From Asterias amurensis (taxonomy: Eukaryota; Echinodermata; Asteroidea; Forcipulatida; Asteriidae): DNA of 64,000 nt. The position numbers and the translations under genes were made by a program. Location: the NCBI RefSeq assembly GCF_032118995.1, contig NC_092659.1, positions 16,486,177-16,550,176 on the forward strand, given 5' to 3'. Positions 20,927 to 32,579 of the stretch are shown here, piece by piece. Each line of letters begins with the position of its first letter. The first letter of the stretch is position 1. The notes beneath the pieces are model-generated. The model did not search any database, was not told the DNA's origin, and saw only the letters and a list, made by a program, of their open reading frames with translations.

Positions 20927-21292
20927 TAACACAAAACACAATGTCCACAGATTTACACTAAACTTACACCGTTTGAAGATAATGATAGTAGAAACCTAGC
21001 CCTATATAGGACTCTTCCTCATACACAGAGTACAATACGAAAGTGTAAGGCCACCAGGGCTAGTAGAAACCGTACCTTAAAATGCTGAGGTGCTGTAGTT
21101 TGAGTAAAACAATGTCATGAAAATGCTAAAATAATTTTCGTCTTATGATCACCGAGACGACAATTATTTTCATGACATTGGTTTACTGATTTTTCAAAAC
21201 CTACAGCACCTCAGCAAGTAATATTTTCAGGGAAGCTTAATACTGCCATTATCTTCAAACTGTGTAAGTTTTGTCCTACAAAAAGTACATAA
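20927..21292. mobile_element. Foldback element
   Basis: GTACTTTTTGTAACACAAAA and ACACCGTTTGAAGATAATG at the left pair with CATTATCTTCAAACTGTGT and CTACAAAAAGTAC at the right; inner arms AATGCTGAGGTGCTGTAG and CTACAGCACCTCAGC. Confidence 0.8.
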
Positions 21293-22019
21293 ACCATTTC
21301 AACGACGGAATTTGTCACATTTTATAACTATTTTGCAAAATATATAGACATCATTTATAGTGCTTGCAACATTATCGAGTATGTTATTGTCAGTTTGCTC
21401 AGTTAACAGTAAATAAATGTGTTACTAAAGTGCAATTTTTCAACTGGAAAATGTTTGGATACATTGGAAGATAACATAATTTTATGATATGTTTGTAGCT
21501 GTGTTTTGCTGTACATCATTATGTTTTAGTTTGGAAAGGCAGTAATTTTCAAAGTTGCTGATTCGTAACAATATACACTTTCATCAAAAGAGTGACGTCA
21601 CAGAAATAGAAAATAAATAATAAACCAAATTCATACCACAAGGTGAGATTTACTTACTGTTATCTTCTCGCCAATCCAAAATCTGGAAGCATTTGCATAT
21701 ACCCACAGAGAGCACTTTAGAATCCCCAATTGACAGCCTTTCGAGATCGGCCTGTTCGTCGTGCCAACAACCCGAAGTGAAGCTTGCGAGTTCGACTCGG
21801 CGCAATTTAAATACTTTTTGCATCTACCTTGGTCCCCGCCTCAACACTTTGATATGTCTTCAGCAGAGCTCATCACGCTACAGTAGTTTCATTTAGTGCT
21901 ATTTCGGTTTATTTGAATTACTTCAACAAGAATTGATTAGAAAGATAGAAGGAGCAAAAAAAAGGGGGGAAGGATGGACTGTTAACATTTGGTCACTGAT
22001 ACTTCATACATTATTCAGG

Positions 22020-22220
22020 AACGAGTTCTCATTGGCCCATTCACAGTTCACGTAGGGCCTAGTAGCAGGTACAGAACGAATTATCATTGGTCAATTCACA
22101 ATCACGTACCAGGTATGCCCTCCAGAACGAACTCTTATTGGTCCATTCACAACCACGTTTCAGGTACAAAACGAATTCTCATTGGCCCATTCACAATCAC
22201 GATATGGTGAATGGACCAAC
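22020..22220. repeat. CCAAT-containing tandem repeat
   Basis: CATTGGCCCATTCACA-type units occur at about 22030, 22085, 22136 and 22180 (spacings 55, 51 and 44), with a fifth inverted at 22206-22220. ATTGG is CCAAT on the strand of the GPCR gene, about 2 kb upstream of its start. Confidence 0.75.
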
Positions 22221-22420
22221 ATATGAAACTGTTATAATAACATGTATCAGCTCATCGGCTGTGTTTTGCACATCATGTTATCTTTCGATTAAAAAAAAAA
22301 CTAATTTCAAGTTGAACTTTTTCAAGTTGGGGTCCTAGAGGTGTGGAAGGCAAGGAGACTCACCACTACACTAACTTGACCGCCCCCGTGGTAAAACCAA
22401 ATAGGTTTCTTTCTGACAAC

Positions 22421-22807
22421 TAAAAGACACTGGACACTATTAGTACATGTCAAAGACTAGTCCTCACAGTTAGTGTATCTGAACATATGCATAAAATAAC
22501 AAACCTGTGAAAATTTGAGCTCAATCGGTCTTCGAATTTGCGAGATAACAATGAAAGAAAAAACACACTTGTCACACGAAGTTGTGTGCTTTCTGATGCT
22601 TGATTTTGAGACCTGAAATTCTAAACTTGAGGTCTCGAAATCAAATTCGTTTGAAATTACTTCTTCCTCGAAAACTACGTCACTTCAGAGGGAGCTGTTT
22701 CTCACAATGTTTTATACCATCAACCTCTCCCCATTACTCGTAATCAAGAAAGGTTTTATGGTGATAATTATTTTTGAGTAATTACCAATAGTGTCCACTG
22801 CCTTTAA
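22421..22807. mobile_element. Family A MITE, full length
   Basis: TAAAAGACACTGGACACTAT to AGTGTCCACTGCCTTTAA; its right TTAA (22804-22807) is also the left TTAA of the next element. Confidence 0.9.
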
Positions 22808-23188
22808 AGCCATTAGACACTTTCGGTAACAGTATTGTCAAAAGGCCCACACTTCGTGTATCACAACTTATATATCAAAATAATAACAAACCTGTGAAAG
22901 TTTATGCTCAATCGGTCATCGGAGTCGGGAAAAAATAACGGGAAAACCCACTCTTGTTTCCGCACGTTTCGCCGTGTCATGACATGTGTTTAAAATAAAT
23001 CCGTAATTCTCATAATCGAGAATTGATAATTGTTTTAACGTTTTCTCAAAAAGTAAAGCATTTCAAGGAATAATATTTCAAGAGAAGTCTTTTGCCATTA
23101 CCTTCTGTAAACCCTGTAAGTTATTTGTAGTTGTAAATCTGTGAACTTTTATTTTGTTTTCTGTTCCGAAAGTGTATAATGGCTTTAA
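22804..23188. mobile_element. Family F TTAA-flanked MITE
   Basis: Ends TTAAAGCCATTAGACACTTT and, inverted, AAAGTGTATAATGGCTTTAA. Length about 385 bases. A truncated second copy lies at about 24535-24698. Confidence 0.88.
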
Positions 23189-23300
23189 GGCAGTGGACAC
23201 TATGTGTATATAATTACTCAAAATAATTATTAGCATAAAACTTTACTTGGTAACGAGTAGTGGGGAGAGGTTGATTGTATAAAACATTGTGAGAAAGATT
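23185..23300. mobile_element. Family A element, left third only
   Basis: TTAAGGCAGTGGACAC to AAAACATTGTGAGAAA; shares TTAA 23185-23188 with family F. Confidence 0.85.
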
Positions 23301-23750
23301 TCCATCTTTAGTTCTACTTTGTAATACAATTTGATGTATTTATTTTTTATAACGAATCCAACCGTATGTGGTTGCTATTAAAATGAACCTTACCTTCTCT
23401 TACCTTACTTTCTCAATCTTTCTGAAATGCTGAGGTTTGACAAGTTCAAATCCCGCCCTAATCAATTTTTCTTTGTGCAAAAAAAACCTAAATTTCTTAT
23501 TCGGTTTTATTTAATAAAACACCTCATTCCACGACGGCAGTGAAGTTAATCATGAGAAGTCCCCCGACCCACTCAACGCAACCTGGCCTATTTCCTACCT
23601 TCCATACAAGTTTTAGTTAATCAGCAGGACGGCTTTTCAAAACCGAACAGTCTCCTGAAATTCCGAATTCTACTTCGCAGCAGATAGAATAATAGCGAAA
23701 CAAGTTATCGAAGAACAAATCTAGACAACAAAGAAAATTATGTCGGTGTT

Positions 23751-23787
23751 GGTTACTGTAACTGATTTTAATCAGTTTACAGTAACC
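23751..23787. repeat. Compact perfect hairpin
   Basis: GGTTACTGTAACTGATT and AATCAG.TTACAGTAACC pair with almost no loop. Could be an extreme remnant of a foldback element. Confidence 0.7.
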
Positions 23788-23943
23788 CACATTGCACATA
23801 TTAAAATACGACAAAGGAAAACATGTGGGAATGGAACATTACGGCTGCTGCAGTCATGGTCATAATAAATTAAAAAAATGTTCGTCATGGCTGATGATCG
23901 ATGTAGGGACCCCGACAATTAAATTATATTTGTATTTGCCCAA

Positions 23944-24340
23944 CACATTCAATTCCGTACAATGGTCCACACATATAAATCCCTCAATCATTGTGCCCCG
24001 TATTATCTCTCCTCTCTCCTTTCACTCCAGACATATTCTTACTCTCTTCGCTCTACTACTGGTAAATCCCTTCCAGTTCACAAAACCCATAAACTTGCAG
24101 GTGATAGGGCATTTTCAATTGCTGCTCCCCGACTATGGAATTCTCTACCTACCCTTACCAGAAGCTCAAACAGTGTCCCAGCCTTCAAACGTGCTCTCAA
24201 AACCCACCTTTTTGCCTCTTCGTAGCTGGTCATCTTTATCTTTGTTCAGTCTTTTTCCCTCTTCTTTCCTTCTCAGCGCCTTGTATCCTTTGGCAATTTG
24301 GCGCTTTATAAATACTGTTATTATTATTATTATGATTAAC
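23944..24340 (+). mobile_element. LINE 3' end (L2/CR1-like), 5'-truncated
   Basis: An 87-codon frame (23962-24225) reads as the C-terminal tail of a non-LTR reverse transcriptase: YLSSLLS, LRSTTGKSL, GDRAFSIAAPRLWNSLP and FKRALKTHLF. It ends with GGCGCTTTATAAATACTG and a TTATTA tail. Typical dead-on-arrival LINE insertion; clade assignment is by the tail motif and is tentative. Confidence 0.88.
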
Positions 24341-24534
24341 TTGGCCTTCCACTTTATCGTTCTTGGGTTATTTCTGTGCCTCAACATCTACCTTGGGCTC
24401 CACTGAGTTATGTTCATTTTAAATGTTTTGGGGTTTCAGCAGCGTGGAATCCAAAACCGCCTTTGTTTTCGTCGAGATATATACATCTACATTTTTCGAA
24501 TGAAATCGTCTTCTGTCACAATTTCACAGTGCTT

Positions 24535-24698
24535 AAATTGGACATACGGCGAAACGTGCGGAAACAAGGGTGGGGTTTCCCGTGAGTTTCTCCCGACTCC
24601 GATGACCGATTGAGCTTAAATTTTCCCAGCAGGTTTGTTATTTTATATATAAGTAGTAATACACGAAGTGTGGGCCTTTTGACAATACTGTTTCCCGA
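24535..24698. mobile_element. Family F element, partial
   Basis: ACGGCGAAACGTGCGGAAAC, GACTCCGATGACCGATTGAG and CACGAAGTGTGGGCCTTTTG match 22804-23188 in inverse orientation. Confidence 0.7.
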
Positions 24699-24758
24699 TG
24701 TTGTGCGATTGCTTTAATACAGATCTGTATGGCATATACATCTACAACTAGGCCCCAA

Positions 24759-25045
24759 AGATCAGTCTTTTCACTTAACATAACAAACCTGTGAAAAATT
24801 GAGCTCAATTGGTCGTCGAAGTTGCGAGATAACAATGAAAAAACACCCTAGTCACACGAAGTGTGCGTTCAGATGCTTGATTTCGAGACCTCAAAATCTA
24901 ATTCTTAGGTCTCGAAATCAAATTCGTGTAAAAACAAAATCACAATTTTTTGTTCTATCAATAACTCCCCATTACTCGTTACCAAGTAACGTTTTATGCT
25001 AAATGATTATTTTGAGTAATTACAAATAGTGTCCACTGCCTTTAA
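24759..25045. mobile_element. Family A element, left TIR lost
   Basis: Begins near GATCAGTCTTTTCAC and ends AGTGTCCACTGCCTTTAA; inner palindrome GAGACCTCAAAATC present. Confidence 0.8.
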
Positions 25046-25180
25046 ACCTAAGATTAACCCAGAAAGGGCCTTTTTTATAGGTGATGAAACCAGTAGGATT
25101 TCTACATTTTAGTGAGAAGTTAACTCTATAGCCGAGGGGCAGAGAAACGTCAACTTTAAAATAGTTATGAGTCTATACGT

Positions 25181-25566
25181 TAAAGGCAGTGGACACTATT
25201 GTTAATTGTCAAAGACTAGCTTTCACAGTTGATGGTTCTCAACATATGCATAAGATAACAAACCTGTGAAAATTTGAGCTCAATCGGTCATCAAAGTTGC
25301 GAGATAATAATGGAAGAAGAAAACACCCTTGTCACACGAAGTTGTGTGCGTTTAGATGATTGATTTCGAGACCTCAAGTTCTAAACCTGAGGTCTCGAAA
25401 TCAAATTCGTGGAAAATTACTATTTTCTCGAAAACTATGGCACTTCAGAGGGAGCTGTTTCTCACAATGTTTTATACCATCAACCTCTCCCCATTACTCG
25501 TCACCAAGAAAGGTTTTATGATGATAATTATTTTGAGTAATTACAAACAGTGTCCACTGGCTTTAA
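25181..25566. mobile_element. Family A MITE, full length
   Basis: TTAAAGGCAGTGGACACTAT to AGTGTCCACTGGCTTTAA. Confidence 0.9.
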
Positions 25567-26244
25567 AACTACAGGAAATCGTTAGCAATTTTTTTTTTTT
25601 TTTTTTTTTTTTTAATAAGAACGTTTGCGCTTGTCATGCAAGCGGAGAATGGTGTTGGTAAGCGCAGAATTCGGTGGCAAGCAGAGCCATGACCTTGGGC
25701 CAAGCTTTGTATTGAATAATGATTGTATGCGCGAATTGTCATAAAAACCAATCATATGGCCATGTACAACAAGGGCACAATCTTCTGTAATAATAGAGGA
25801 CAGTGGCAATTACTAGTTTTACTTGAAAAGTATGTATTGATTATTGTGCAGTATTACTTAATCTATCTTTAGTTCACTACTTTAATCCTCCCGAAATTCT
25901 GCGGGAGGAAGATTCAAATCCCACTCTAATCAATTTTGTTCTTTGTGTTAACAAAAATTAGCTTGTTTTATTAGGTCTAAAGACATATCCCGGCAGAGCT
26001 TGCTTTTGTTTGGTGTCTGTAATGTTTATGTCAGTACTCAACTAATCTTCGATATTACTTTTTTGACGAGGGATAGGGTTGAACCATCACTTTTAATTTG
26101 TATCAAATCTCAGTTAATTGTAGACCCGACGTACAGAAATAATATAAATAGAGTGACGTCAGAGGAATTGTTGAAAACGAATGAACTGCTTCCCAATCTA
26201 GATTATTATAATTTGTATATTCCTGCAAAAAATGTACAAAAATG
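25567..26244. other. Non-coding interval
   Basis: Holds a poly-T tract (about 25590-25613), a family D-like fragment (GCGCAGAATTCGGTGG to CCATGACCTTGGGCC) and no recognisable gene. Confidence 0.5.
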
Positions 26245-26632
26245 TTAAAGGAACACGTTGCCTTGGATCGGACGAGTTGGTCTATAAAAAGGGTTTGAAA
26301 CCGTTTATAATGAAATGCATAAATGGTTAGAATGATGTTGTAAGAGTAGAATATAATGATCCACACAAGTATCACTCAAAGTTGCACGGTTTTCTTTTTA
26401 CGGCGCGAACTAACACGGTCGGCCATTTATGGGAGTCAAAAATTTGACTTCCATAGATGGCCGACCGTGTTAGTCGACGAGGTAAAAAGAAAACCGTGCA
26501 ATTTTGAGTGATACTTGTGTGGATCATTATATTCTACTTTTACAACATCTTAACCATATCGATTTGATAACAAACGGTTACAGAACGCTTTTCAGACCAA
26601 CTCGACCGATCCAAGGCAACGTGTTCCTTTAA
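26245..26632. mobile_element. Family B palindromic MITE, complete
   Basis: TTAAAGGAACACGTTGCCTT to AAGGCAACGTGTTCCTTTAA. The halves are complementary almost throughout, closing on CATTTATGGGAGTCAAA. TTAA at both ends. Confidence 0.93.
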
Positions 26633-27829
26633 CGGTTCAATAAAAAAAAAGGAACTAGAAGCAATTTCATGAGCACTTTTGGAAGTGACCATGGACATGT
26701 TTATTTCTTATACAGAAAGGAAGTTTACATCGATGAAAACTCATTAGGCCTACGACTGCACCCGCTCGAAATAAGTTTTGAAAAGTAAGGTAGCGTAAAT
26801 ATCAAACTATAGGGTGGCCATGGCCCGAAATATTTTTCTTCTTATCCCTCAAATTAAACGGACCTTCGCCCCAATTTTTTAAAGGATAGCTTCAATAGCT
26901 TTGTTGCCATGGCAACAGCAGAATTACTTTTTCATATTGCAAACTAATGCTGATCAAATTGCAAATCTATAGTGATACGTCAGTTATACGTATGCCAGTT
27001 AATGACGTTGAAAATGTCAATAGTATTGAATATAAACATTTTGTATATATTATTTTATTATTGAAATATCTCCGACCATTTTTTTGTATTGTATTAATTG
27101 ATACTTCTAACACGCTCTCCCAATTAAAAAAAAAAAATCTAAAAAAATCTGGCAATATAGTTTCACACCCGCAAACCAAATACAAATTGATACCTAACCT
27201 ACAATTCCTCTAATCATATCTTTTATCATAATTCTGTTTTTAGACAATATTGTAAGGGAGAGCGCGAACGCAGTCCCTACTATCAGAAGTGTACTCTAAG
27301 GTCAACCCAGGCCGAGGTGTGCCTGAGTGATCGCGGTATCATGTATTATACGTTGAATTGAATACACCTTGTTAGTACTTTAATTATATTTTTTCAACAA
27401 AGTTCGTTTTCTAGCCAAAGGGAAAACCCAATTTTAGTGCCTTGTTTAATATAGACCTGGTGCAACTCTCTATAGGGATACCTAAGTACTGATGAAGGAG
27501 CAGAAGAGTGGAAAGACGTTGTGTCTATGCTCAGCTGTCGGAAATGCAAGCATCAGTTACAACACTTACGCAACGCAGTATAAACAAACCACAAGAATTC
27601 AAGAGTCAATGGGTCTATTGTACTGTGTTTATATAGAGTTGGTTGGCGAATTAAATGAGGAAAACGTTTACCTCAACCCCAATTATCCTACTGCTACTTA
27701 ATATCTTCTTAGCTTATGTCATGTCCTTACCTGGTGTCCAGAATGCATACAGCCACAGCCAGAAACAGACAGTTTGAACACTTCATTTCTGAGATGAAAG
27801 TAAACGCCATGTTGTTTCATTCCTATGAT
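26633..27829. other. Non-coding interval
   Basis: AT-rich. Includes the U1 relic (27254-27340) and a fragment at about 27170 (CCGCAAACCAAATAC) like the 61311-element TIR. The open frame at 27492-27701 matches nothing I recognise. Confidence 0.45.
27254..27340 (-). pseudogene. U1 snRNA relic, internally deleted
   Basis: On the minus strand, GATACCGCGATCACTCAGGC, then GGCCTGGGTTGACC, then TTCTGATAG and GACTGCGTTCGCGCTCTCCC follow U1 order, but the ATACTTACC 5' end, most of stem II and all of stem-loop III are gone. It shares the unusual GATCACTCAGG loop with the gene at 15483-15647, so that loop predates the copying. Confidence 0.8.
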
Positions 27830-28106
27830 GGGTGCGTTCGCGTTTAGCTTCCCTGCGTCGACCCCCGGTCTGCCCCCCTCCCCAATGCGTTCGAATAGCT
27901 TTGAAGTCATTCCAGGGGCTCAGCCGGGGCAGCCCTCCAGTGCCGGGCCCAGTCTATCCAGTGCCGTGTTTCTGGAGTGGGTCACTTGGGGTTGACCCGA
28001 GGTGCATGACGTCACCACGAGAGGGCGAGTGTGATCGTTCGATCAGCTCTTGTCAGGGGCTCAGAGCACCGCGGGGTCGTTCCAGGGAAGCTAATCGAAC
28101 GCACCC
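27830..28106. mobile_element. Family C element, long form
   Basis: GGGTGCGTTCGCGTTTAGCT and GGAAGCTAATCGAACGCACC form the ends; the GC-rich interior is non-coding. Confidence 0.85.
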
Positions 28107-28429
28107 ACTGTTTTGTGTTAATGTGTGCTCGTAATGATTACTCCAATAATGCAGTCGGTCAATAGGATTACTCTATGTTGAACATCATTGAACGCAGACG
28201 ATATTGCGGAGCGGGAAAAAGATATTACGTTTAAATACAAGACACACGTGCGATTATGCAAATGTTCGTCCGAATTCCTATAAGTTAACAGTTTGAAAAC
28301 TGAACTTGCAATTTATGCTCGAATAACTACAAATACAACATCTGGCACACACAGTAAGAATAAATCAATAAGAGTAAAAAACATCTGTCAATAAGTTTGG
28401 TTTAATTCATTTATGACACAGACTCACGC

Positions 28430-28841
28430 ATCAATTTAAATAGGATCATTAGCAAGAAAAGACGCAATTACAGATCTGGTTTTTGCTACCAAAGCAGTTG
28501 CTGGCAGTCAGTGTAAGCAATTTATGTAATCCACAATATACATAAACTGACAAACCTGTAGAAGTTTGAGATCGATCGGACATCTTGGTCACGAGAAAAT
28601 AGTATCCGATAGGCCTAACACATTATTTGGAAGACTTCGATTTAAAAGAAAAATTAATAAAACGCTCACTGAGCGATAAACTCCATGCAAACGGGAAATT
28701 AGTTTTATTTATTTATCATTAAATATGACATTTCAGAAAGAAATATTTACTATCATCATCATTAGACCTTGTTAAGTTTTTTGTAAATCTGTGATCTTAA
28801 ACGATTTTTTTGATCATACCAATAAATGTTCCTTTTAAAAT
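28430..28841. repeat. 3' flank shared by both Gal3ST genes
   Basis: CTGACAAACCTGTAGAAGTT, TTGAGATCGATCGG, AAAACGCTCACT and ATCTGTGATCTTAA recur in order at 36020-36400, so the tandem duplication included this flank. Confidence 0.85.
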
Positions 28842-31800
28842 TCAAGTTTTTATAACATAATTATGAAGGGATAGTTGCGTGTTCCCTACTTTGACTAAAG
28901 TGTCGGTTTGTTGTGACTGACGCCGCCATATTGAAGAGAACAAGGCGGATTTTGATTCAGCTATAAGAGTGCAGTTGACCCCTGACCCCGCCTTGACCTT
29001 ATAATTAGAGTACTTGAACCGACCCTGTGACGACACCTTCAAATCTCCAACACATTCATCAAAAACTTCTTTAAGTTGCTCACGAAACTTTGCCAGATCG
29101 GACTGGAAGTTCGGCCCGTATTCCCTGATCTTGTTCCATAAGGACTCATTAAAATGTTTATAAAGTTTCATATCCACCGAGTTCCATTGTCTCAACTTCT
29201 TCCTGAGTGATTCGGAAACGGGCGCCGAGGGCGGCCTCATGTTTTTGGACACGTACAAAATGTCGGCAGTGTCCCAACAGAGATTACTCTTCAAGAGTAA
29301 CAACGATTCGTCGTAGTACTCGGTTATCAAAACTAAATCCAACTCTGCTTCCAGCTTGTCGATGTACGCTGAGACAATGTCGTCATCCTTGTGGTGCTCG
29401 TGATCCAAACCCATGTCAAACATCTGATTATTCTTTGCGTAGTACCAGCGAAGTCCCCTTTCCCCCTCCCATGATAAATGCTTCAGCCTGTTTCGGTAAA
29501 ACTCTGCTGTGCCCATGAAGTGCTCTAACTTTTCTGGTATCGTCTTATAATGTTTCCGTTCCTGAATGAGAAACGCATCATCGAACTGGAAGTGTGAGAA
29601 AGCAGATTCGAATTGGTGACCCGGATCGCGAAGGATGGTGACGTAATGAGTTGGTGACGTCATGAAGGTATCCATCTTGGCCCGGTCGTAGCGGGCGTGG
29701 CCGGTCATCAAGTTGTACATAAAAGTCCTGGCCCACTTGGAAACTCCAATTGGAGGGAGAAATATTTCGGTTGGAGTTGTCTTGGATAAAGTGATATAAC
29801 CGAGATGTCCGTTATTGCGATGTCTTTTGTTGAGAACGAAGGAGAGCTTTCGTGTGTACCCGAATCGGTTGATGATGTGCGACAGAGTGGTGCTTCCAGT
29901 CTTGTGCGTTTTGATGAAGACCAAGTTGGGCTCTGGTGTACCGCCCTCACACGGTGCGACTGAGGGACGTAAATTCATCTTCTGCAGGCCGTTGAGGAGT
30001 TGAGTCCTGTGAGTTCAGAATGAATCAAACAAAATCATGGGATTAAGTGATTTTATAAATTAAAATTAATGATTTTTGTCTTCTTCATAGAGGCATACCT
30101 CTGAATTGCGACAAAATGGACGTGTTAGTACTTTATTTAAAGTGTTTTACATTCATTAAAAACATATAAATATTGGTGCTTTGAGGTGGTTTTTTTTTAT
30201 AAAGGTGAACCACTGAATTTCGACAAATGTACAATATTTAATGTTTGGTAGTATCCGTAAGTTTACTGTTTATTTATAGTTTTGGACACAAGTTACATTC
30301 ATTATAAACATTCATTATAAACAATACGATTTAAAAAAAAAAAACTTTATAAAGAGCCAAAACAAAGGCCTGTGATAAAAGAGAAATGGACTATGAAAAA
30401 TGTACAATTTAATGACAAGAATTAAAGAACAATAATAGGAAAATTTGAATACTCAAGGAGGCCTCGGAGAAAACATTTGTTTAAAGTAAACGAGAATACG
30501 AACCTGGACCCAATTTCATAAAGCCTGTAAGCACAAAAACTGTTGCTTAGCAAAAATAGGTTACCAGTCAGAATACCATACAGTTTCCATTGCTGCGACT
30601 GGTACCCCTGTCATTTCTTGCTTAGCCAAGAAATTTGCTAAGCAGATATTTCTGCTTAGCAGCTTTATGAAACTGGGCCCGGGTGGCTAAAAATACATTG
30701 AAAATCAGTGCTACCAGGCGGTGCTAGGTTATTGTAGTCCAATCCCCATCAAGTTGTGTTGATTTTGTCGTGTTGATATTGTTTGGCTTGTCAGTCAATT
30801 ATTGGTATGTTACACAGAAGAAATGACCAGCAGGGTCACCGAAAATGAGAAATGAGCACTAGAGACAGTGACGTGACCAGGCGGTGCTATGGCATAGTGT
30901 TGCCCCCCACCCATCAATTTGTGTTGGTTTTGTTTATTGTTTGGCTTATCATTCAATATGGGTATGTACACAGAAGAAATGGACACAGAGACGGTGGAGT
31001 GACTTGACACTCATGGCAATGTAACTCGAGGCAATTTTGAGGGAAAAACAGTTCCTGTCAATTTCTCAAAAGAGTAACACTTTTGACCCCCTTAGTCCTT
31101 TGTAGAGTGAGTTCGTTTTCGAGAATTTAGCAGTAAATAAAGGGTCACGATACCTTGAGTTGGAAGTCAGCTGCCTGGATGAAGCTTGAAACCTACGGCG
31201 GGTCGTGCCGCTCTCGACTCGTCCCGCGTGGATTTTCTCGGAGGGCCGCACCATCCTCAAAACCAACCCAAATTTCTCGAGGAAACATGACAGGATGACG
31301 AAACCCAGCAGAAAGGCGAAGATCAGATGATTTGGCTGACAAGAAAAAAATTACAAAGCAATTAAATAAACAAGCTCTGTAAAGGGTACAACATTAGCAC
31401 CCAATTATTATGTTAAAGCTTTAAAACCTTTGTGGATTGGAGTTTTAACTAATGATCCAAAGGTATTCAAAAAGTGCTTTACGAATAGTACGTCAGAACA
31501 ACCATGGAACAACATGGAGCAGGTAGGGCCTACCGGTACAATAATGAATGAAATGAATGAATGAAACAGTAGGCATGGATATATTTTGACATAAAGTACA
31601 TCGGAACATCGGAAGTCTCATTTCAATGGTATCTCTCATCCGAACTGAATGGTAAAGTACTGAAGATTTAAAGTGATAAACCACAAGGGAAACACCCTGT
31701 TTACATTTTGTAAGAGTTTAAAGTGTGAAAGATAAGCTTTGTTTACAAAATTTAAACAGTTAAGCTACGGTGTTTCTGATCAGCATAATGTTAGTTCGAG

Positions 31801-32579
31801 CTCTGTAAAGTGACATGTTATAGAGAGATATACTTTGCAATAACTGTCTTTTTCTTTTGGATGGGAAAACAGTAGGTCCCTTTGTACAAGAACATAGAGG
31901 CAAGAGGAATATCTTTATCACGGTGTGGTCACCTTGATTTAACTCATTAGTATGGGAGTCAAAAATTAAGACTCCCATAAATGGCCGACCGTGTTAGTCG
32001 ACGAGGTAATAGGAAAACCACGCAATTTCGAGGCATGTTTGTGTGGATCATTGTATTCTACGTTTACATTATCTTTCTAACCGTATGTATTTTATAACAA
32101 AAGGTTACAAACGTTTTTCAAAGACCAACTCGACCGATCCAAGGCAACGTGTTCCTTTAAGAAGAAAATAATGGTTGAATGACTCCAATAATAAAGGGTT
32201 TCTATTCCTGGTAGTGAGACATGAAATAATAATAATAAATGCCGAAGTTTTATATAGCGCACGTATCTACCAAAAAGGTACACCCAAGGCGCTTAGTAAA
32301 TACATTTAGGGCACATGCCCCCCCTCCCCCTACCAGTGCCCCCCCCTCCCCCACCCAGTGCCCCCCCAGGTACCCACACGACAAATCGCGGTTGTAGTGC
32401 CCACATAAACAAAGACAACAGATTTGTAATACTAATTGAGCTTGAGCAATAATTTTTTTTTTAAGGATTCTGTTGACACATAGGCATACAGCAATTTGTA
32501 TCACTATTCACGAGTATGCCTACGATAAAATAAAATAAAAGTACAGCATTATTTGTCTTAAACTTACCCGTAGTTGCAT
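28842..32579 (-). CDS. GAL3ST-like: Galactose-3-O-sulfotransferase family enzyme, copy 1
   Basis: Three coding exons, 32568-32579 (Met-Gln-Leu-Arg only), 31154-31335 and 28842-30006, splice in frame to 452 residues. Exon 2 gives a type II signal anchor (about residues 8-23, LIFAFLLGFVIL) followed by a basic stem. Exon 3 holds the catalytic domain: the 5'-phosphosulfate loop THKTGSTT (about 98-105) and the 3'-phosphate region YVTILRDP with FESAFSHF (about 187-204). These are the Gal3ST signatures. The family transfers sulfate from PAPS to O-3 of galactose on glycolipids (cerebroside sulfotransferase) or glycans in the Golgi lumen. Which acceptor is used cannot be read from sequence. NESL and NCTL are possible N-glycosylation sites. 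The gene is tandemly duplicated with copy 2 downstream in the array at 36404-39542; exon structure and 3' flank are conserved between copies. Start chosen because the same ATG and donor occur in both copies. Confidence 0.93.
30506..30680. mobile_element. Family D element
   Basis: GGACCCAATTTCATAAAGC to GCTTTATGAAACTGGGCCC with inner GCTTAGCAAAAATAGGTTAC. Lies in intron 2 of Gal3ST copy 1. Confidence 0.85.
31950..32160. mobile_element. Family B element, right half
   Basis: Starts in the central palindrome (TATGGGAGTC) and ends CAACGTGTTCCTTTAA. Intron 1 of Gal3ST copy 1. Confidence 0.85.
32225..32360. repeat. Dispersed TATAGCGCA repeat with C-rich tract
   Basis: AATAATAATAATAAATGCCG, TTTTATATAGCGCACG and CCAAGGCGCTTAGTA resemble the sequence at 62632-62935; followed by a poly-C/CCCAGTGCC tract. 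Confidence 0.6.

Noticed and set aside
23792-24406. 204-codon plus-strand frame
   Set aside because: Overlaps the LINE 3' end in the wrong frame; only the 23962-24225 frame matches a reverse-transcriptase tail.
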